Shown here: piece by piece, positions 27,900-36,681 of the stretch
Layout: each line of letters opens with the position of its first letter
Numbering within the stretch: the first letter of the stretch is position 1
Assembly (NCBI GenBank): GCA_965222005.1
Contig: OZ244935.1
Coordinates: 4,092,001-4,156,000 of the forward strand
Origin: CBDCTM01 sp965222005
Lineage (GTDB): Bacteria > Bacteroidota > Bacteroidia > Chitinophagales > Saprospiraceae
Length of the DNA: 64,000 nucleotides
Direction of reading: 5' to 3'
Notes under the pieces: model-generated
Seen by the model: the letters and a program-made list of their open reading frames with translations, nothing else
Told to the model about the DNA's origin: nothing
Databases searched by the model: none
Made by a program: the position numbers and the translations under genes

Positions 27900-28864
27900 T
27901 CAATCTGGGTTGAGCTTGATATACAAGTTATGCAAGCCAGCACAGATTTCTATTGATAAATCATCAAAACCGCAACGGCGGTTTCGATAATCCTCTTTGA
28001 GGATTTTAAAGAATTTCATGGAGCCAATTGCATGCTCCACCAAAATTCTGGTTTGACCTACTGTTTTATTGTGTTGCTTTTGTTCCTCTGTCAATTGCGG
28101 ATCAGGATTTTTAGCTGTTTTTCGTGGTTTACGAAAAGGCATATTGAGTTTTTCAATCAGAAATTCTTTGTCAATACCTTTATAGCCAAGGTCAACAAAG
28201 ATTTCCAGTAACTCAAACCAATCACGCTGGCCTTCATACCAATGGAGTTCTTGTTTGAGCAATTCGTAATCATGCATGGAACCCTGTGTGGTTAAGCCCA
28301 GGAAAACAATCCACCGTTTGAGGGTAGTTATTACGGTGTTTTTTACCGTAAATCGCTTTTTTTTCCGCTATACAAGGCATCCCTCTTCTCTCGATCTCGC
28401 AATCGGCGATGAGGACGTTCCGTAACATCGATAAGCAGTTGGTTGATATCGCCAAGTTCTTTGACATAACTTAAAAGTTCTTCGGGGCCGGCCAGTTTCC
28501 GTTTGGGTAAAACCTCTAATTTTTCCAAGCTCTGCTTGAGCAATCTGGAATAAAGGTGTACCAATCCGCAAGCACTTCCACGAGACATATCGAAGGTGCT
28601 TCCGATATTATCCATCGTTGGATAGGCCTTGTGGTAATGCAAGACAAAGGCCAGTTTGTCATCTATGCTTGGAAGCTTACTTTTCCTGCCACCTCCTGAT
28701 TTACGCTTGCGCTTCTCAGGTGGTTTGCGCTGACTTTCATGGTATTCATTTACCACTTTTTCGAATACCTCACGTAGGAATAAGTAACGATTCCAATCCA
28801 CTCCCGTAAAGCTTTTCAAAAATCTCTCATCTTTGATATCAACCGTTTTGAGTGATAACAACAT
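27900..28864 (-). CDS. IS5-type DDE transposase made from two frames by -1 frameshifting
   Basis: The first frame starts at 28864 and stops after 173 residues (28343). It holds an HTH region and the first catalytic Asp block LLIDVTERPHRR, running to YSGKK. The second frame, ending at 27900, continues with KKKRFTVKNTV, then GSMHDYEL, IFVDLGYKG (second Asp) and VEHAIGSMKFFK (catalytic Glu), the usual DDE_Tnp_4 order. A -1 slip on the A8 run at 28357-28364 (GGA AAA AAA AGC) joins them exactly into a 321-residue protein of normal size. Several IS5 subgroups are known to use such frameshifting, so the element may be functional; a plain one-base indel is the alternative. Confidence 0.75.
28357..28364 (-). 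promoter_or_regulatory. Probable programmed -1 frameshift site (A8)
   Basis: Read on the minus strand the codons are GGA AAA AAA AGC. A -1 slip on A-AAA-AAA moves the ribosome into the frame that carries the rest of the transposase; the zero frame stops four codons later. No downstream stimulatory pseudoknot was checked. Confidence 0.6.
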
Positions 28865-28955
28865 GAGCTTCTCTTTTGAAGCTCTAAGCTACAATATTAT
28901 TAAAAATTATTTTTGAACATCATTACTTTGTACAATAAATCCTAATATGAGTAGT

Positions 28956-29040
28956 TTTACTACTACCACCTGTTTACTACTACCACCTGTTTACTACTAC
29001 CACCTGTTTACTACTACCACCTGTTTACTACTACCACCTG
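28956..29040 (+). repeat. Minisatellite: five perfect copies of a 17-bp unit
   Basis: The unit TTTACTACTACCACCTG is repeated five times with no mismatch and no spacer. CTAATATGAG at 28942-28951 and CTAATATGGG at 29041-29050 flank the array as a 10-bp direct repeat with one mismatch. It lies between the IS right end and the start of a small secreted-protein gene at 29088, within the likely promoter or leader of that gene. Confidence 0.95.
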
Positions 29041-29087
29041 CTAATATGGGCAATTTATTATTTATTTAATCCATAAATCCAATTACC

Positions 29088-29426
29088 ATGAAAAGCAGAC
29101 ACCGTTTTTTTTCTTTTGCGATCTTACTGGTGGTTGCCAGTATGTTTACAGCATTCAGCCCGAATGAGAAAGTAGTGGCTGATAACAATGAAACCCTTAC
29201 TAATTGTAAGATTTACAAAGCGGACATTTCTACCTCTCTTTGGAATACACTATCTGAGGGAACAGCTTATACTACTTATGTAGTGGTGAACAAACTCGGG
29301 GATGTGCATACGATCCAAAGTACAGATTTCGTAGAGTACGAAGATTTTGAAGCCCTGGTTTCTTGCCTGGGAGCATCACTGGGGCCGGGTTTTATTGTAG
29401 TTGAGGATGTAATAGATGGCGTTTAA
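29088..29426 (+). CDS. Small secreted hypothetical protein
   Basis: A 112-residue protein with a basic N-terminus and hydrophobic helix (SFAILLVVASMFTAFSP, about residues 9-25), consistent with a signal peptide. The mature part is about 85 residues with two cysteines (in LTNCKIY and LVSCLGA), which could form a disulfide. No family is recognised. It is a single gene with the 17-bp minisatellite 47 bases upstream of its start and a terminator 26 bases after its stop, so expression could vary with repeat number. Confidence 0.6.
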   Translation: MKSRHRFFSFAILLVVASMFTAFSPNEKVVADNNETLTNCKIYKADISTSLWNTLSEGTAYTTYVVVNKLGDVHTIQSTDFVEYEDFEALVSCLGASLGPGFIVVEDVIDGV

Positions 29427-29452
29427 ATCGAGGTAGTTATTGACAAAAAGCT

Positions 29453-29477
29453 GCCAGGGGGAGACTCCTGGCTTTTT
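29453..29477 (+). terminator. Rho-independent terminator
   Basis: GCCAGG at 29453-29458 pairs with CCTGGC at 29467-29472 over an eight-base loop and is followed by five T residues. It ends the small secreted-protein gene. Confidence 0.65.
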
Positions 29478-29560
29478 AAGTTTGTTGATTTTTCCTGTTT
29501 TATATCTGATTTTTCCAATTGTAAAGCCTCATGCAAAACTGAAGAAGTCAGGATAGGGGT

Positions 29561-30856
29561 CTATCTTTTGCCTCTGTGATGACGCTTCTTACTTCCACCT
29601 CTCTTTCGAAAACCTCCTTTATTACCACCTCGGCCACGGCCTTTACCGCCTCTGCCTCTGTATTTCTCCGGCTCGTAAGCAGGGGCTTTGCCTAGAAACT
29701 CAGGCAGCGGGATTTTCCGCACCACTTGTTCGATGAGCCGTTCGATGCTGTGGAAGCGTCTTTGATCTTTGGGGGTGATAAATGTCAATGCCACGCCCGT
29801 GCTGTCTGCCCTCGCTGTTCGGCCGATGCGATGTACATAGTCCTCTGCATCCTGAGGTACATCATAGTTGATGACCAGGCTGATCTCTTTGATATCAATG
29901 CCGCGGGCCAGTATGTCCGTAGCTACAAGGATTTGGGTGTTGCGATTTTTAAATTTCAGCAAAGCAGCCTCTCTTTCGGGCTGCTCAAAGTCAGAGGATA
30001 TGATGCCTGTACTGAATTTTTTCCGTTTCAGCATATCGCCGATCTGTTTGACCATCCGGCGGGTGGAGGCGAAGATCAATACGCTGGGGTAGTTCTTTTT
30101 TCCAGTCAGCAGATACTCGATCAGCGGGATCTTCTGCTCTTCAAAAGTAAGATATGCGCCCTGCAAAACTCCTTCTGCAGGCTTGGACATGGCGATGTTG
30201 ATTTGCTCGGGATTGGTGAGAATGCTCCTGGCCAGGGTTCTGATCTTGGATGGCATGGTGGCAGAAAACAGGAGCGTTTGCCGCTTTTTGGGCACTCTTT
30301 TTACGATTGACATGATGTCTTCGTGGAAACCCATGTCCAGCATGCGGTCAGCTTCATCGAGGATGAGATGTTCGAGGTCGGAGAAGTCCACATAGCCCAG
30401 CTGGATATGGGCGATCAGGCGGCCCGGTGTGGCAATGATTAGGTCGGCCCCTTCGGAGAGGGCTATTTTTTGCTGGTCAAATGTACTGCCGCTGCCGCCG
30501 CCATAAACAGGGCAAGAGCTGATACCCAGAAAATAGGCAAAGCCTTCGACTTGCTGGTCGATTTGCTGGGCCAGCTCACGTGTAGGAGCGATGACCAGTG
30601 TATTGATCTTATTTGGCCTGTCTTTTTTGATAGCCAGCTTGTGGAGGATTGGGAGCAGGAAAGCTGCCGTTTTGCCGGTGCCTGTTTGGGCACAGGCGAT
30701 GAGATCCTTTTGCTGAAGGATGAAAGGGATTGCTTGCTGCTGGATTGGTGTGGGTTCTACAAACCCCATAGCCTCCAATGCATCCTCTAAAGAGGGGTCA
30801 AAATTGAATTCTTTAAAAGTGGGCAAGGTAAGTTGGTCTTTTGATGCGCTAATCAT
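29561..30856 (-). CDS. DEAD-box RNA helicase, RhlE-like
   Basis: A 431-residue ATP-dependent RNA helicase from the ATG at 30856 (a TTG two codons upstream is less likely). All core motifs are present in order: Q motif TPIQQQ, Walker A AQTGTGKT (56-63), PTREL, TPGR, DEAD (167-170), SAT, and HRIGRTAR near residue 345. The C-terminus from about 385 is a basic RG-rich tail (RGRGGKGRGRGG) typical of RhlE/CsdA-type helicases and used for RNA binding. Likely roles are ribosome assembly and mRNA turnover, often cold-induced. It is transcribed alone. Confidence 0.92.
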   Translation of the reverse strand: MISASKDQLTLPTFKEFNFDPSLEDALEAMGFVEPTPIQQQAIPFILQQKDLIACAQTGTGKTAAFLLPILHKLAIKKDRPNKINTLVIAPTRELAQQIDQQVEGFAYFLGISSCPVYGGGSGSTFDQQKIALSEGADLIIATPGRLIAHIQLGYVDFSDLEHLILDEADRMLDMGFHEDIMSIVKRVPKKRQTLLFSATMPSKIRTLARSILTNPEQINIAMSKPAEGVLQGAYLTFEEQKIPLIEYLLTGKKNYPSVLIFASTRRMVKQIGDMLKRKKFSTGIISSDFEQPEREAALLKFKNRNTQILVATDILARGIDIKEISLVINYDVPQDAEDYVHRIGRTARADSTGVALTFITPKDQRRFHSIERLIEQVVRKIPLPEFLGKAPAYEPEKYRGRGGKGRGRGGNKGGFRKRGGSKKRHHRGKR

Positions 30857-31115
30857 TTGCAAAAATGGATAAAATTTTGATCTCCTTGTGCTTTTATCGC
30901 CTGTTTTTTAGTTCATTCTAAAAATGCCAGCAGGTGGCTCATGTTAAAATTGTCTTAATAAGACAGCATTTTTCCGGCTCAATCGTTTTTTATGCAAGTT
31001 ATATTCGAAGAATTTTGAAGCGATTTAGATTGCCCGAAAGAGAAGTAAGAGCCTGTGACTTCGAATAGTAGCAAAAGAATTGGTTTTTAGTTGGTTTTGT
31101 TTGTTAGATATTTAA

Positions 31116-31145
31116 GGGTATAGCCACTGTGGTTATACCCTTTTT
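31116..31145 (-). terminator. Terminator hairpin downstream of the fructosamine kinase gene
   Basis: GGGTATA (31116-31122) and TATACCC (31134-31140) form the outer stem, with inner pairing of CCAC/GTGG. On the plus strand it is followed by five Ts; on the minus strand, which matters for the LytS-LytTR-kinase run, a weaker T/A-rich stretch follows. The kinase stop codon overlaps the T run. Confidence 0.6.
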
Positions 31146-32007
31146 ACGTATAGCGATTTAAAATAGATTCAAGCTGCCGGATATAACTACCTCCAAATAA
31201 ATTGACATGAACCAGCAAGTAGTATAATTGATAAACGGGCAGCCTCTCTTCAAAGCCCGGAGCCAAGGGGTAAGCCTCCTCGTATGCTGCATAAAAGCGA
31301 TGATCAAAGCCGCCAAACAGCCGGCTCATGGCCAAGTCCATCTCCCGATGTGCATAGGAAACGGCTGGATCGAATAATACGGGGCAGCTCTGCACATCGG
31401 CCATAAAATTACCACTCCACAGATCACCATGCGTCATAGCTGGTGGCTCAAGGGGGCACAACTGGCCAAGTAGCCCATACAGACTTTCAAACTGTCGATG
31501 GATATGAACGCCTAGCTTTTGGCTTTGTGTTGCCATCTCCAATTGGGGCCCCAGCCGTTGGTGGCGGAAAAAATCCGGCCAATCGAGGGCAGGCGTATTG
31601 TATTGTGGTAAGCTGCCAATGTAGTTGTGGCGCCCCCAGCCAAAATACTCGCCGGGCTGCCGGTGTAGTTGAGCAAGTGCATGACCAAAGGATTCCCAAA
31701 AGGCGTTGGTCTTTTGCCCGCTTTCGATAAATTCAAGCACCAAAACACTGCCCTTGGACAGCTGTTGGCAAGCAAGCACTTTTGGAGTGTGAATGCAGCC
31801 AGATGCAGCAAGGGCATTCAGTCCTTCCTGTTCAGCCTCAAACATTTGAAGCGATTGGGAGCTGCTGTTGAATTTGGCAAAAAAACGCCCGTCGGAGCAG
31901 TTCAGTAGGAACGTTTGGTTGATACTACCGCCACTTATGGGCTGGATACTCTCAACTGGGCGTACAAGAATGTTTTCAATCTGATGGGCTAAATCATTGA
32001 TATTCAA
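31144..32007 (-). CDS. Fructosamine kinase family protein (FN3K-like)
   Basis: A 287-residue kinase-like protein. ISGGSINQTFLL (about 24-35) is the nucleotide loop, the Lys of FFAKFN follows, and HGDLWSGNF is the catalytic-loop block characteristic of fructosamine/ketosamine kinases, with LFDPAVSYAHREMDL as the metal-binding segment. These enzymes phosphorylate Amadori products on proteins or small molecules, allowing deglycation. The start is a TTG at 32007: an in-frame stop lies upstream and the first internal ATG would remove the nucleotide loop. It begins 11 bases after the LytTR regulator gene, so it is probably co-transcribed with the two-component pair. Confidence 0.85.
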   Translation of the reverse strand: MNINDLAHQIENILVRPVESIQPISGGSINQTFLLNCSDGRFFAKFNSSSQSLQMFEAEQEGLNALAASGCIHTPKVLACQQLSKGSVLVLEFIESGQKTNAFWESFGHALAQLHRQPGEYFGWGRHNYIGSLPQYNTPALDWPDFFRHQRLGPQLEMATQSQKLGVHIHRQFESLYGLLGQLCPLEPPAMTHGDLWSGNFMADVQSCPVLFDPAVSYAHREMDLAMSRLFGGFDHRFYAAYEEAYPLAPGFEERLPVYQLYYLLVHVNLFGGSYIRQLESILNRYT

Positions 32008-32018
32008 TAGCTTATAAA

Positions 32019-32744
32019 TTAGAGTCTGTTTTTATTAACGATTTCCAACAGATGCTCGCGGTAATTTTTGCCAATAGGCAAATGCTTGGCTTGGTTTTTT
32101 TCCATCACTTCAATCATATTACCCACAACGGCATTGATGCGGTTGACATTGACGATATAAGAACGATGGATCCGCTGGAAGATGTGGTTTGGCAACTTTG
32201 ATTCCAGGCTTTTCATAGTTTGCAAAGTGATCACACGTCCGTTATCCATCCGTATGATGACATAATCCTTGAGGCCTTCAATATAGATAATGTCTGAAAA
32301 CTTTACCCGTACCAATTTTTTATCTGCTTTTACAAAAATAAAATCCGACTCTTCGGCCCCTGCCGGGCTACCGGCATCCTTGCGTTGCAGTTCAATCTGT
32401 TCGATGGCTTTATTAACGGCCTTCATGAAGCGCTCCAGCGAGATAGGCTTGAGCAGGTAATCGATGGCATTGAGCTCGAAGCCTTCGATGGCGTAGTTGG
32501 CATAGGCGGTGGTGAAGATAACGGCCGGCGGCTTGCTGAGGGTTTTGAGGAAATCGATGCCCGTGAGTTGGGGCATTTGGATATCGAGAAACATAAGATC
32601 AACCTCGTTGGCTTTGAGCGCCTCGTTGGCTTCCAGTGCATTGGTGCAGCGATGCACTAAATGCAAATCGGGTATTTTTTCAATATACGTTTCGAGCACA
32701 TCAAGAGCGAGGGGCTCGTCGTCAACAATAATTGCATTGATCAT
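32019..32744 (-). CDS. LytTR family response regulator
   Basis: A 241-residue regulator with an N-terminal receiver domain (acidic pair Asp8-Asp9, phospho-acceptor Asp54 in LMFLDIQMP, Lys in LLKPISLERF near residue 100) and a C-terminal LytTR DNA-binding domain from about 133 (DFIFVKADKKLVRVKFSDI; HIFQRIHRSYIVNVNRI). It should act as the transcription factor partner of the LytS-type kinase encoded 27 bases upstream. Target genes cannot be seen; the FN3K gene directly downstream is in the same run. Confidence 0.92.
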   Translation of the reverse strand: MINAIIVDDEPLALDVLETYIEKIPDLHLVHRCTNALEANEALKANEVDLMFLDIQMPQLTGIDFLKTLSKPPAVIFTTAYANYAIEGFELNAIDYLLKPISLERFMKAVNKAIEQIELQRKDAGSPAGAEESDFIFVKADKKLVRVKFSDIIYIEGLKDYVIIRMDNGRVITLQTMKSLESKLPNHIFQRIHRSYIVNVNRINAVVGNMIEVMEKNQAKHLPIGKNYREHLLEIVNKNRL

Positions 32745-32771
32745 AAGGATAGAATTTTGGTGGTTTACTAA

Positions 32772-33830
32772 TTATTGATCCAGTTGAATGGTTAGATCTA
32801 CCGAATAGGTTTGCGGATTGTCTTTGATGTTTAGCTGATGGGCATCTGGATAAATCAAATTGAGACGCCGCCGGACATTGACCAAGCCAATTCCACCCGA
32901 AGGCCGATGATGCTGGGTAGGGAGGCTTTCAGCTTTACTATTCTCAATGATCATGCGCACCTGCTGGCGCTCTACATGCAGCCTAATCATCACAAATCCC
33001 TTTGAAAGATGGTGGCTCAGCCCGTGCTTGAAACTGTTTTCCAAGAAGGGAATAAACATCAAAGGTGCAATTTTTTGATTTTTCACCTCTCCCATCACCT
33101 CAAAGTGAATATCTACATTCTTACCTTGCCGGAGCCCCTCCAAATCCAGATAATTGCGGATATAATTGACCTCTTTGCTCAGTAATACCCTGCGTTCATT
33201 GCATTCATAGAGCATATATCGCATCATTTCCGACAGCTTAATAACAATTTCCGGCGCCTTTTCCGATTGCTTCAGAGTGAGTGCATACAGGCTATTGAGG
33301 GTATTGAAAAGAAAGTGCGGATTGATTTGCGACTTCAAAAACTTTAATTCCGACTGCATAGTTTGGGTTTGCAGGCTTTGCCGGTCTCGCTGATAGCGTA
33401 CCCAATCGCTAATGATTTTGAGAATGGTAGAGGAGCCAGCAATGAGGAAGGTCGAAAGAAAGTACCAATTTTGCAACTGAAGCAGTTTGACCCGTAGTTC
33501 GGGAAAGTACGAAAACCAAAAGTAAAAAATGAATATTTTGATCGGGGTGACGATGATTACTGACAAAAACAACAGTCCGCAATAGAGCAAGAATTTCTTT
33601 TTCGACAGATAATTGGGGATGAGGTAAAATAGGTTGAAATAGACTACAACCCCATAAAACAGTATATTTACCAGTTCAATTGAACTGGTTGAAAGTAAAT
33701 TCTGATTGCTGCTGTTGAGAGAAATGAGTAGGATGAACAGAGCCAACCAAAACAGAGAGTGATACACCACCCGCTTTGTTACGAAGTCATAGGTCCTGGC
33801 ACGGATGCTCTTGTTAACTGCTGTCTCCAT
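32772..33830 (-). CDS. LytS-type sensor histidine kinase
   Basis: A 352-residue kinase with four hydrophobic N-terminal helices (about 22-38, 50-72, 82-106, 122-140) and no large sensor domain outside the membrane. The His_kinase block KSQINPHFLFNTLNSLYAL carries the likely phosphorylated His172. The ATPase domain follows, with FIPFLENSFKHG as N box and GGIGLVNVRRRL as G box. It forms a two-component system with the adjacent LytTR regulator. The signal is unknown; a short four-helix sensor suggests membrane or hydrophobic cues. Confidence 0.92.
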   Translation of the reverse strand: METAVNKSIRARTYDFVTKRVVYHSLFWLALFILLISLNSSNQNLLSTSSIELVNILFYGVVVYFNLFYLIPNYLSKKKFLLYCGLLFLSVIIVTPIKIFIFYFWFSYFPELRVKLLQLQNWYFLSTFLIAGSSTILKIISDWVRYQRDRQSLQTQTMQSELKFLKSQINPHFLFNTLNSLYALTLKQSEKAPEIVIKLSEMMRYMLYECNERRVLLSKEVNYIRNYLDLEGLRQGKNVDIHFEVMGEVKNQKIAPLMFIPFLENSFKHGLSHHLSKGFVMIRLHVERQQVRMIIENSKAESLPTQHHRPSGGIGLVNVRRRLNLIYPDAHQLNIKDNPQTYSVDLTIQLDQ

Positions 33831-34067
33831 GATAATTGGTACTGCAATAATACGAGCCTGCGGCTTTAAGTTAGCAACAAATTAGATGAAAAAACCACTT
33901 TTGCAGATGAATTGATTGCCTGGCAGGCTAATGGCGCCATCTGTCAAAATAGCAGCAGGAGAAGCGCCTCAATCCCAATTTCTTTGTAATTTTGCCTGAT
34001 ATTTTTTGGCGAAGTGGCCTGCAAAAGAACGTTGTTTAAACTTTTGCCTGCACAAAACATTTATTAC

Positions 34068-34478
34068 ATGGTATATCTGACTAGAAGGGAAAGATTCAAT
34101 GCGGCCCATAAGTTGTGGGTAGAGGCTTGGAGTGAGGAGCGCAATCGGGAGGTATTTGGAAAGTGCTCCAACAAGAACTGGCACGGGCACAATTACGAAG
34201 TCTTCGTCACCGTCAAAGGAAGTCCCGATCCAGTTACCGGCTTTGTGATAGATGTCAAACAACTCAGCAAATTGGTCAAACAGTTCATCACTAACAAGCT
34301 CGATCACAGCAACCTCAATCTCGATATCGAATTTATTCCCAAAGGTACGATACCCACTACAGAGAATTTGGCCATACTGATCTGGCAGCAGTTGGAGCCA
34401 CATCTTGAAGGCTGCCAGCTTCATTGTGTTAAATTGTGCGAAACAGAGAATATTTATGTAGAATATTTCGGTGAGTGA
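34068..34478 (+). CDS. queD: 6-carboxytetrahydropterin synthase / PTPS family protein (QueD-like)
   Basis: A 136-residue enzyme from the ATG at 34068; an upstream TTG at 34014 would add a non-conserved leader. Zinc ligands are His14 (NAAHKL), His39 and His41 (WHGHNYEV); Cys33 in FGKCSN matches the catalytic cysteine. LDHSNLN and TENLAILIW are further family blocks. It converts dihydroneopterin triphosphate toward preQ0 (queuosine/archaeosine route) or toward a pterin; the FolE gene, which makes that substrate, starts 34 bases downstream, supporting one pathway unit. Queuosine versus pterin use cannot be decided from this gene alone. Confidence 0.88.
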   Translation: MVYLTRRERFNAAHKLWVEAWSEERNREVFGKCSNKNWHGHNYEVFVTVKGSPDPVTGFVIDVKQLSKLVKQFITNKLDHSNLNLDIEFIPKGTIPTTENLAILIWQQLEPHLEGCQLHCVKLCETENIYVEYFGE

Positions 34479-34512
34479 TGGGGCATTGCCACTGTATAAA
34501 ACATCTGGAGAA

Positions 34513-35109
34513 ATGACGTATAAAAAAACGGAGAACTATGACGAAGCCGATACAGCACAACTCACCACAGACTATCTCGACATACTGGAGCGGGTAGGAG
34601 AGCAGCCAGATCGGGAAGGGCTCCTCAAAACGCCTGAGCGGGCCGCCAAAGCCATCCAGTTTCTGACGCAGGGCTATCAGCAGAATGCCGAAGAGGTTAT
34701 GCGCTCTGCTATTTTTCATGAAAATTACAGCGAAATGGTGGTGGTGAAAGACATCGAAATCTATTCGCTTTGCGAGCACCACATGTTGCCATTCTACGGC
34801 AAGGCACATGTAGCCTACATTCCTGACGGCCGCATTGTCGGGCTCAGCAAACTGCCACGTGTGATTGATATTTTTTCCCGGCGGTTGCAGGTTCAGGAAC
34901 GACTGACCGATCAAATCTTGCATTGTATTCAAAATACTCTCGACCCTCTGGGCGTAGCCGTTGTGATCGAAGCGCACCATCTTTGTATGATGATGCGGGG
35001 AGTGCAAAAACAAAACTCAGTGACCACTACCTCTGCATTTATAGGAGAATTTAAAAATGTAGAAACCCGCACCGAGTTTCTCAATCTTATCAGTTCACAA
35101 TTACACTAA
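34513..35109 (+). CDS. folE: GTP cyclohydrolase I
   Basis: A 198-residue enzyme that converts GTP to 7,8-dihydroneopterin triphosphate, the first step of folate and queuosine-type pathways. Zinc ligands are Cys87 and His90 (SLCEHHMLPF) and Cys158 (HHLCMMMRG). REGLLKTPERAAKA and GLSKLPRVIDIFSRRLQVQE are hallmark blocks. The ATG at 34513 has GGAG just upstream; a GTG at 34471 that overlaps the queD end is possible but adds a non-conserved leader. It is flanked by queD and fabD on the same strand. Confidence 0.93.
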   Translation: MTYKKTENYDEADTAQLTTDYLDILERVGEQPDREGLLKTPERAAKAIQFLTQGYQQNAEEVMRSAIFHENYSEMVVVKDIEIYSLCEHHMLPFYGKAHVAYIPDGRIVGLSKLPRVIDIFSRRLQVQERLTDQILHCIQNTLDPLGVAVVIEAHHLCMMMRGVQKQNSVTTTSAFIGEFKNVETRTEFLNLISSQLH

Positions 35110-35124
35110 TCACCCCCCCCATTT

Positions 35125-36000
35125 ATGAAAGCATACGTTTTTCCTGGCCAGGGAGCCCAATTTGAGGGAATGGGCAAAGACCTGTACGAGCGTTCTTCAC
35201 AAGCCCAAGCCCTCTTTGAGCAGGCCAATGAAGTCCTCGGTTTTCGCATTTCTGATATCATGTTCAGCGGTTCTGCCGATGAGCTCAAGCAAACCAAAAT
35301 CACGCAACCTGCCATATTCCTGCATAGCACCATTAAAGCCAAATTGGAAGGGGATGCCTTTCAGCCCGATGTGGTGGCGGGCCATTCGCTGGGCGAATTT
35401 TCTGCCCTGGTAGCAGCCAATGCCATGTCTTTTGAAGACGGCTTGCACCTGGTTAGCCAGCGCGCAATGGCTATGCAAAAGGCCTGCGAAGCAGTTGCCA
35501 GCACCATGGCGGCAATCGTTGGGCTGGAAGATAAAATAGTTGAAAATATCTGCCAAGAGATTGATGGGGTAGTGCCGGCCAATTACAACAGTCCAGGCCA
35601 ATTGGTGATCAGCGGAACGGTAGAAGCGGTGGAGCTTGCAGTGGCCCGCCTCCGGGAAGCAGGCGCCCGAAGAGCTATCTTACTGCCTGTGGGCGGGGCA
35701 TTTCACTCGCCATTGATGGAGCCGGCCCGCGAAGAGCTGCAAAAGGCTATAGAAGCTACGGAGATGGCAGCCCCCAGCTGTCCGATTTATCAAAATGTCT
35801 CCGCTCTTCCGGAACGCGATGCGGACGTGATTCGTCAAAACCTGATGAAACAACTGACAGCCCCCGTTCGTTGGACACAAACTATGCAAAATATGCTGGC
35901 CAATGGGGTGAGTGCCGTGGTGGAAGTAGGAGGCAATGGCAAAGTGCTCAGAGGACTGTTTCGGAGAGTGAGCCGTGAATTGGAAACCGAGGCTATTTGA
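35125..36000 (+). CDS. fabD: Malonyl-CoA:ACP transacylase
   Basis: A 291-residue enzyme that loads malonyl groups onto acyl carrier protein for fatty-acid synthesis. FPGQGAQ opens the fold, GHSLGE carries nucleophile Ser88, and GAFHSPLM carries catalytic His194. Length is normal for FabD. It follows folE by 15 bases, including an eight-C run just before the start region. Other fab genes are not in the window. Confidence 0.93.
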   Translation: MKAYVFPGQGAQFEGMGKDLYERSSQAQALFEQANEVLGFRISDIMFSGSADELKQTKITQPAIFLHSTIKAKLEGDAFQPDVVAGHSLGEFSALVAANAMSFEDGLHLVSQRAMAMQKACEAVASTMAAIVGLEDKIVENICQEIDGVVPANYNSPGQLVISGTVEAVELAVARLREAGARRAILLPVGGAFHSPLMEPAREELQKAIEATEMAAPSCPIYQNVSALPERDADVIRQNLMKQLTAPVRWTQTMQNMLANGVSAVVEVGGNGKVLRGLFRRVSRELETEAI

Positions 36001-36063
36001 TTTGTATAGCAAAAGCACTAATTTTACTTCTTTCCATATTTTACTGCAAACTGCAAATGTGAT

Positions 36064-36621
36064 ATGTCGCAACTGGATGTTAGAACCGGGAGAATATTAT
36101 TGGCCGAACCCTTCATGCTGGACCCCAACTTCAAGCGATCAGTTGTGTTGGTTTGCGATCATGGAGTAGATGGAAGCGTTGGTTTTATCATCAACAAGAT
36201 ACTGGATATGCAGCTCAATGAATTGATCGATGACTTTCCAGATATTGACGCCCGCATTTATTTTGGAGGGCCCGTACAAACCAATACCATTCATTTTGTC
36301 CACTGCAAAGGAGATTTGCTGGAGGATTCGCGGCAGGTAACACACGGAATTTACTGGGGAGGGGATTTTGAAAAGCTCAAATTCTTGGTCGATTCAAAAT
36401 TGATAAACCCCAGGGATATTCGGTTTTTCGTTGGCTACTCTGGCTGGTCAGAAGGGCAGCTCACCGAAGAGATGGATTCCGGCTCCTGGTTGGTGGGAGA
36501 TATGGATTCCAACTACCTTTTTAAATCTCAACCCGGCAAGATATGGCAAAGGGCGATGCAAAATAAAGGCGATGCCTTCAGTGTGATTGCTCAAATGCCT
36601 GATGCCGCCAACTGGAATTGA
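36064..36621 (+). CDS. YqgE/AlgH family protein
   Basis: A 185-residue cytoplasmic protein of the YqgE/AlgH family (UPF0301). The family blocks are GRILLAEPFMLDPNFKRSVV (about residues 7-26), GSVGFIINK, FGGPVQ and RFFVGYSGWSEGQL. AlgH was named as a regulator of alginate synthesis in Pseudomonas, but its molecular role is not established. It starts 63 bases after fabD and 60 bases before the ABC-F gene on the same strand. Confidence 0.92.
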   Translation: MSQLDVRTGRILLAEPFMLDPNFKRSVVLVCDHGVDGSVGFIINKILDMQLNELIDDFPDIDARIYFGGPVQTNTIHFVHCKGDLLEDSRQVTHGIYWGGDFEKLKFLVDSKLINPRDIRFFVGYSGWSEGQLTEEMDSGSWLVGDMDSNYLFKSQPGKIWQRAMQNKGDAFSVIAQMPDAANWN

Positions 36622-36681
36622 CATGCGCAAGCCTCTAGCATTACCTCCTCCTTTAGCTGATACGTTGGTATCCTTTCTCCC

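Larger units (their letters stand above)
27873..28922 (-). mobile_element. IS5-type insertion sequence, about 1050 bp, apparently complete
   Basis: The ends are imperfect inverted repeats: TGATGTTCATAAATAA at 27873-27888 against the complement of the right end ending at 28922 (TGATGTTCAAAAATAA), 15 of 16 bases matching. Inside lies one transposase gene in two frames with a slippery A8 run. No clear target duplication is visible (left flank ACTAG, right flank TTACT), so the exact ends may be off by a few bases or the duplication was lost. The right end sits 33 bases before a 17-bp minisatellite. Confidence 0.75.

Noticed and set aside
27864..28930. TTAC as target duplication of the IS5-type element
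   Set aside because: The left TTAC lies several bases outside the inverted repeat while the right one is adjacent, so it is not a proper flanking duplication.
28956..29040. Possible CRISPR array
   Set aside because: The 17-bp units are directly adjacent without spacers and no cas genes are present; it is a minisatellite.
34471..34512. GTG start for folE overlapping queD
   Set aside because: The extra 14 residues are not typical of FolE and the ATG at 34513 has GGAG upstream; the GTG remains a minor possibility.
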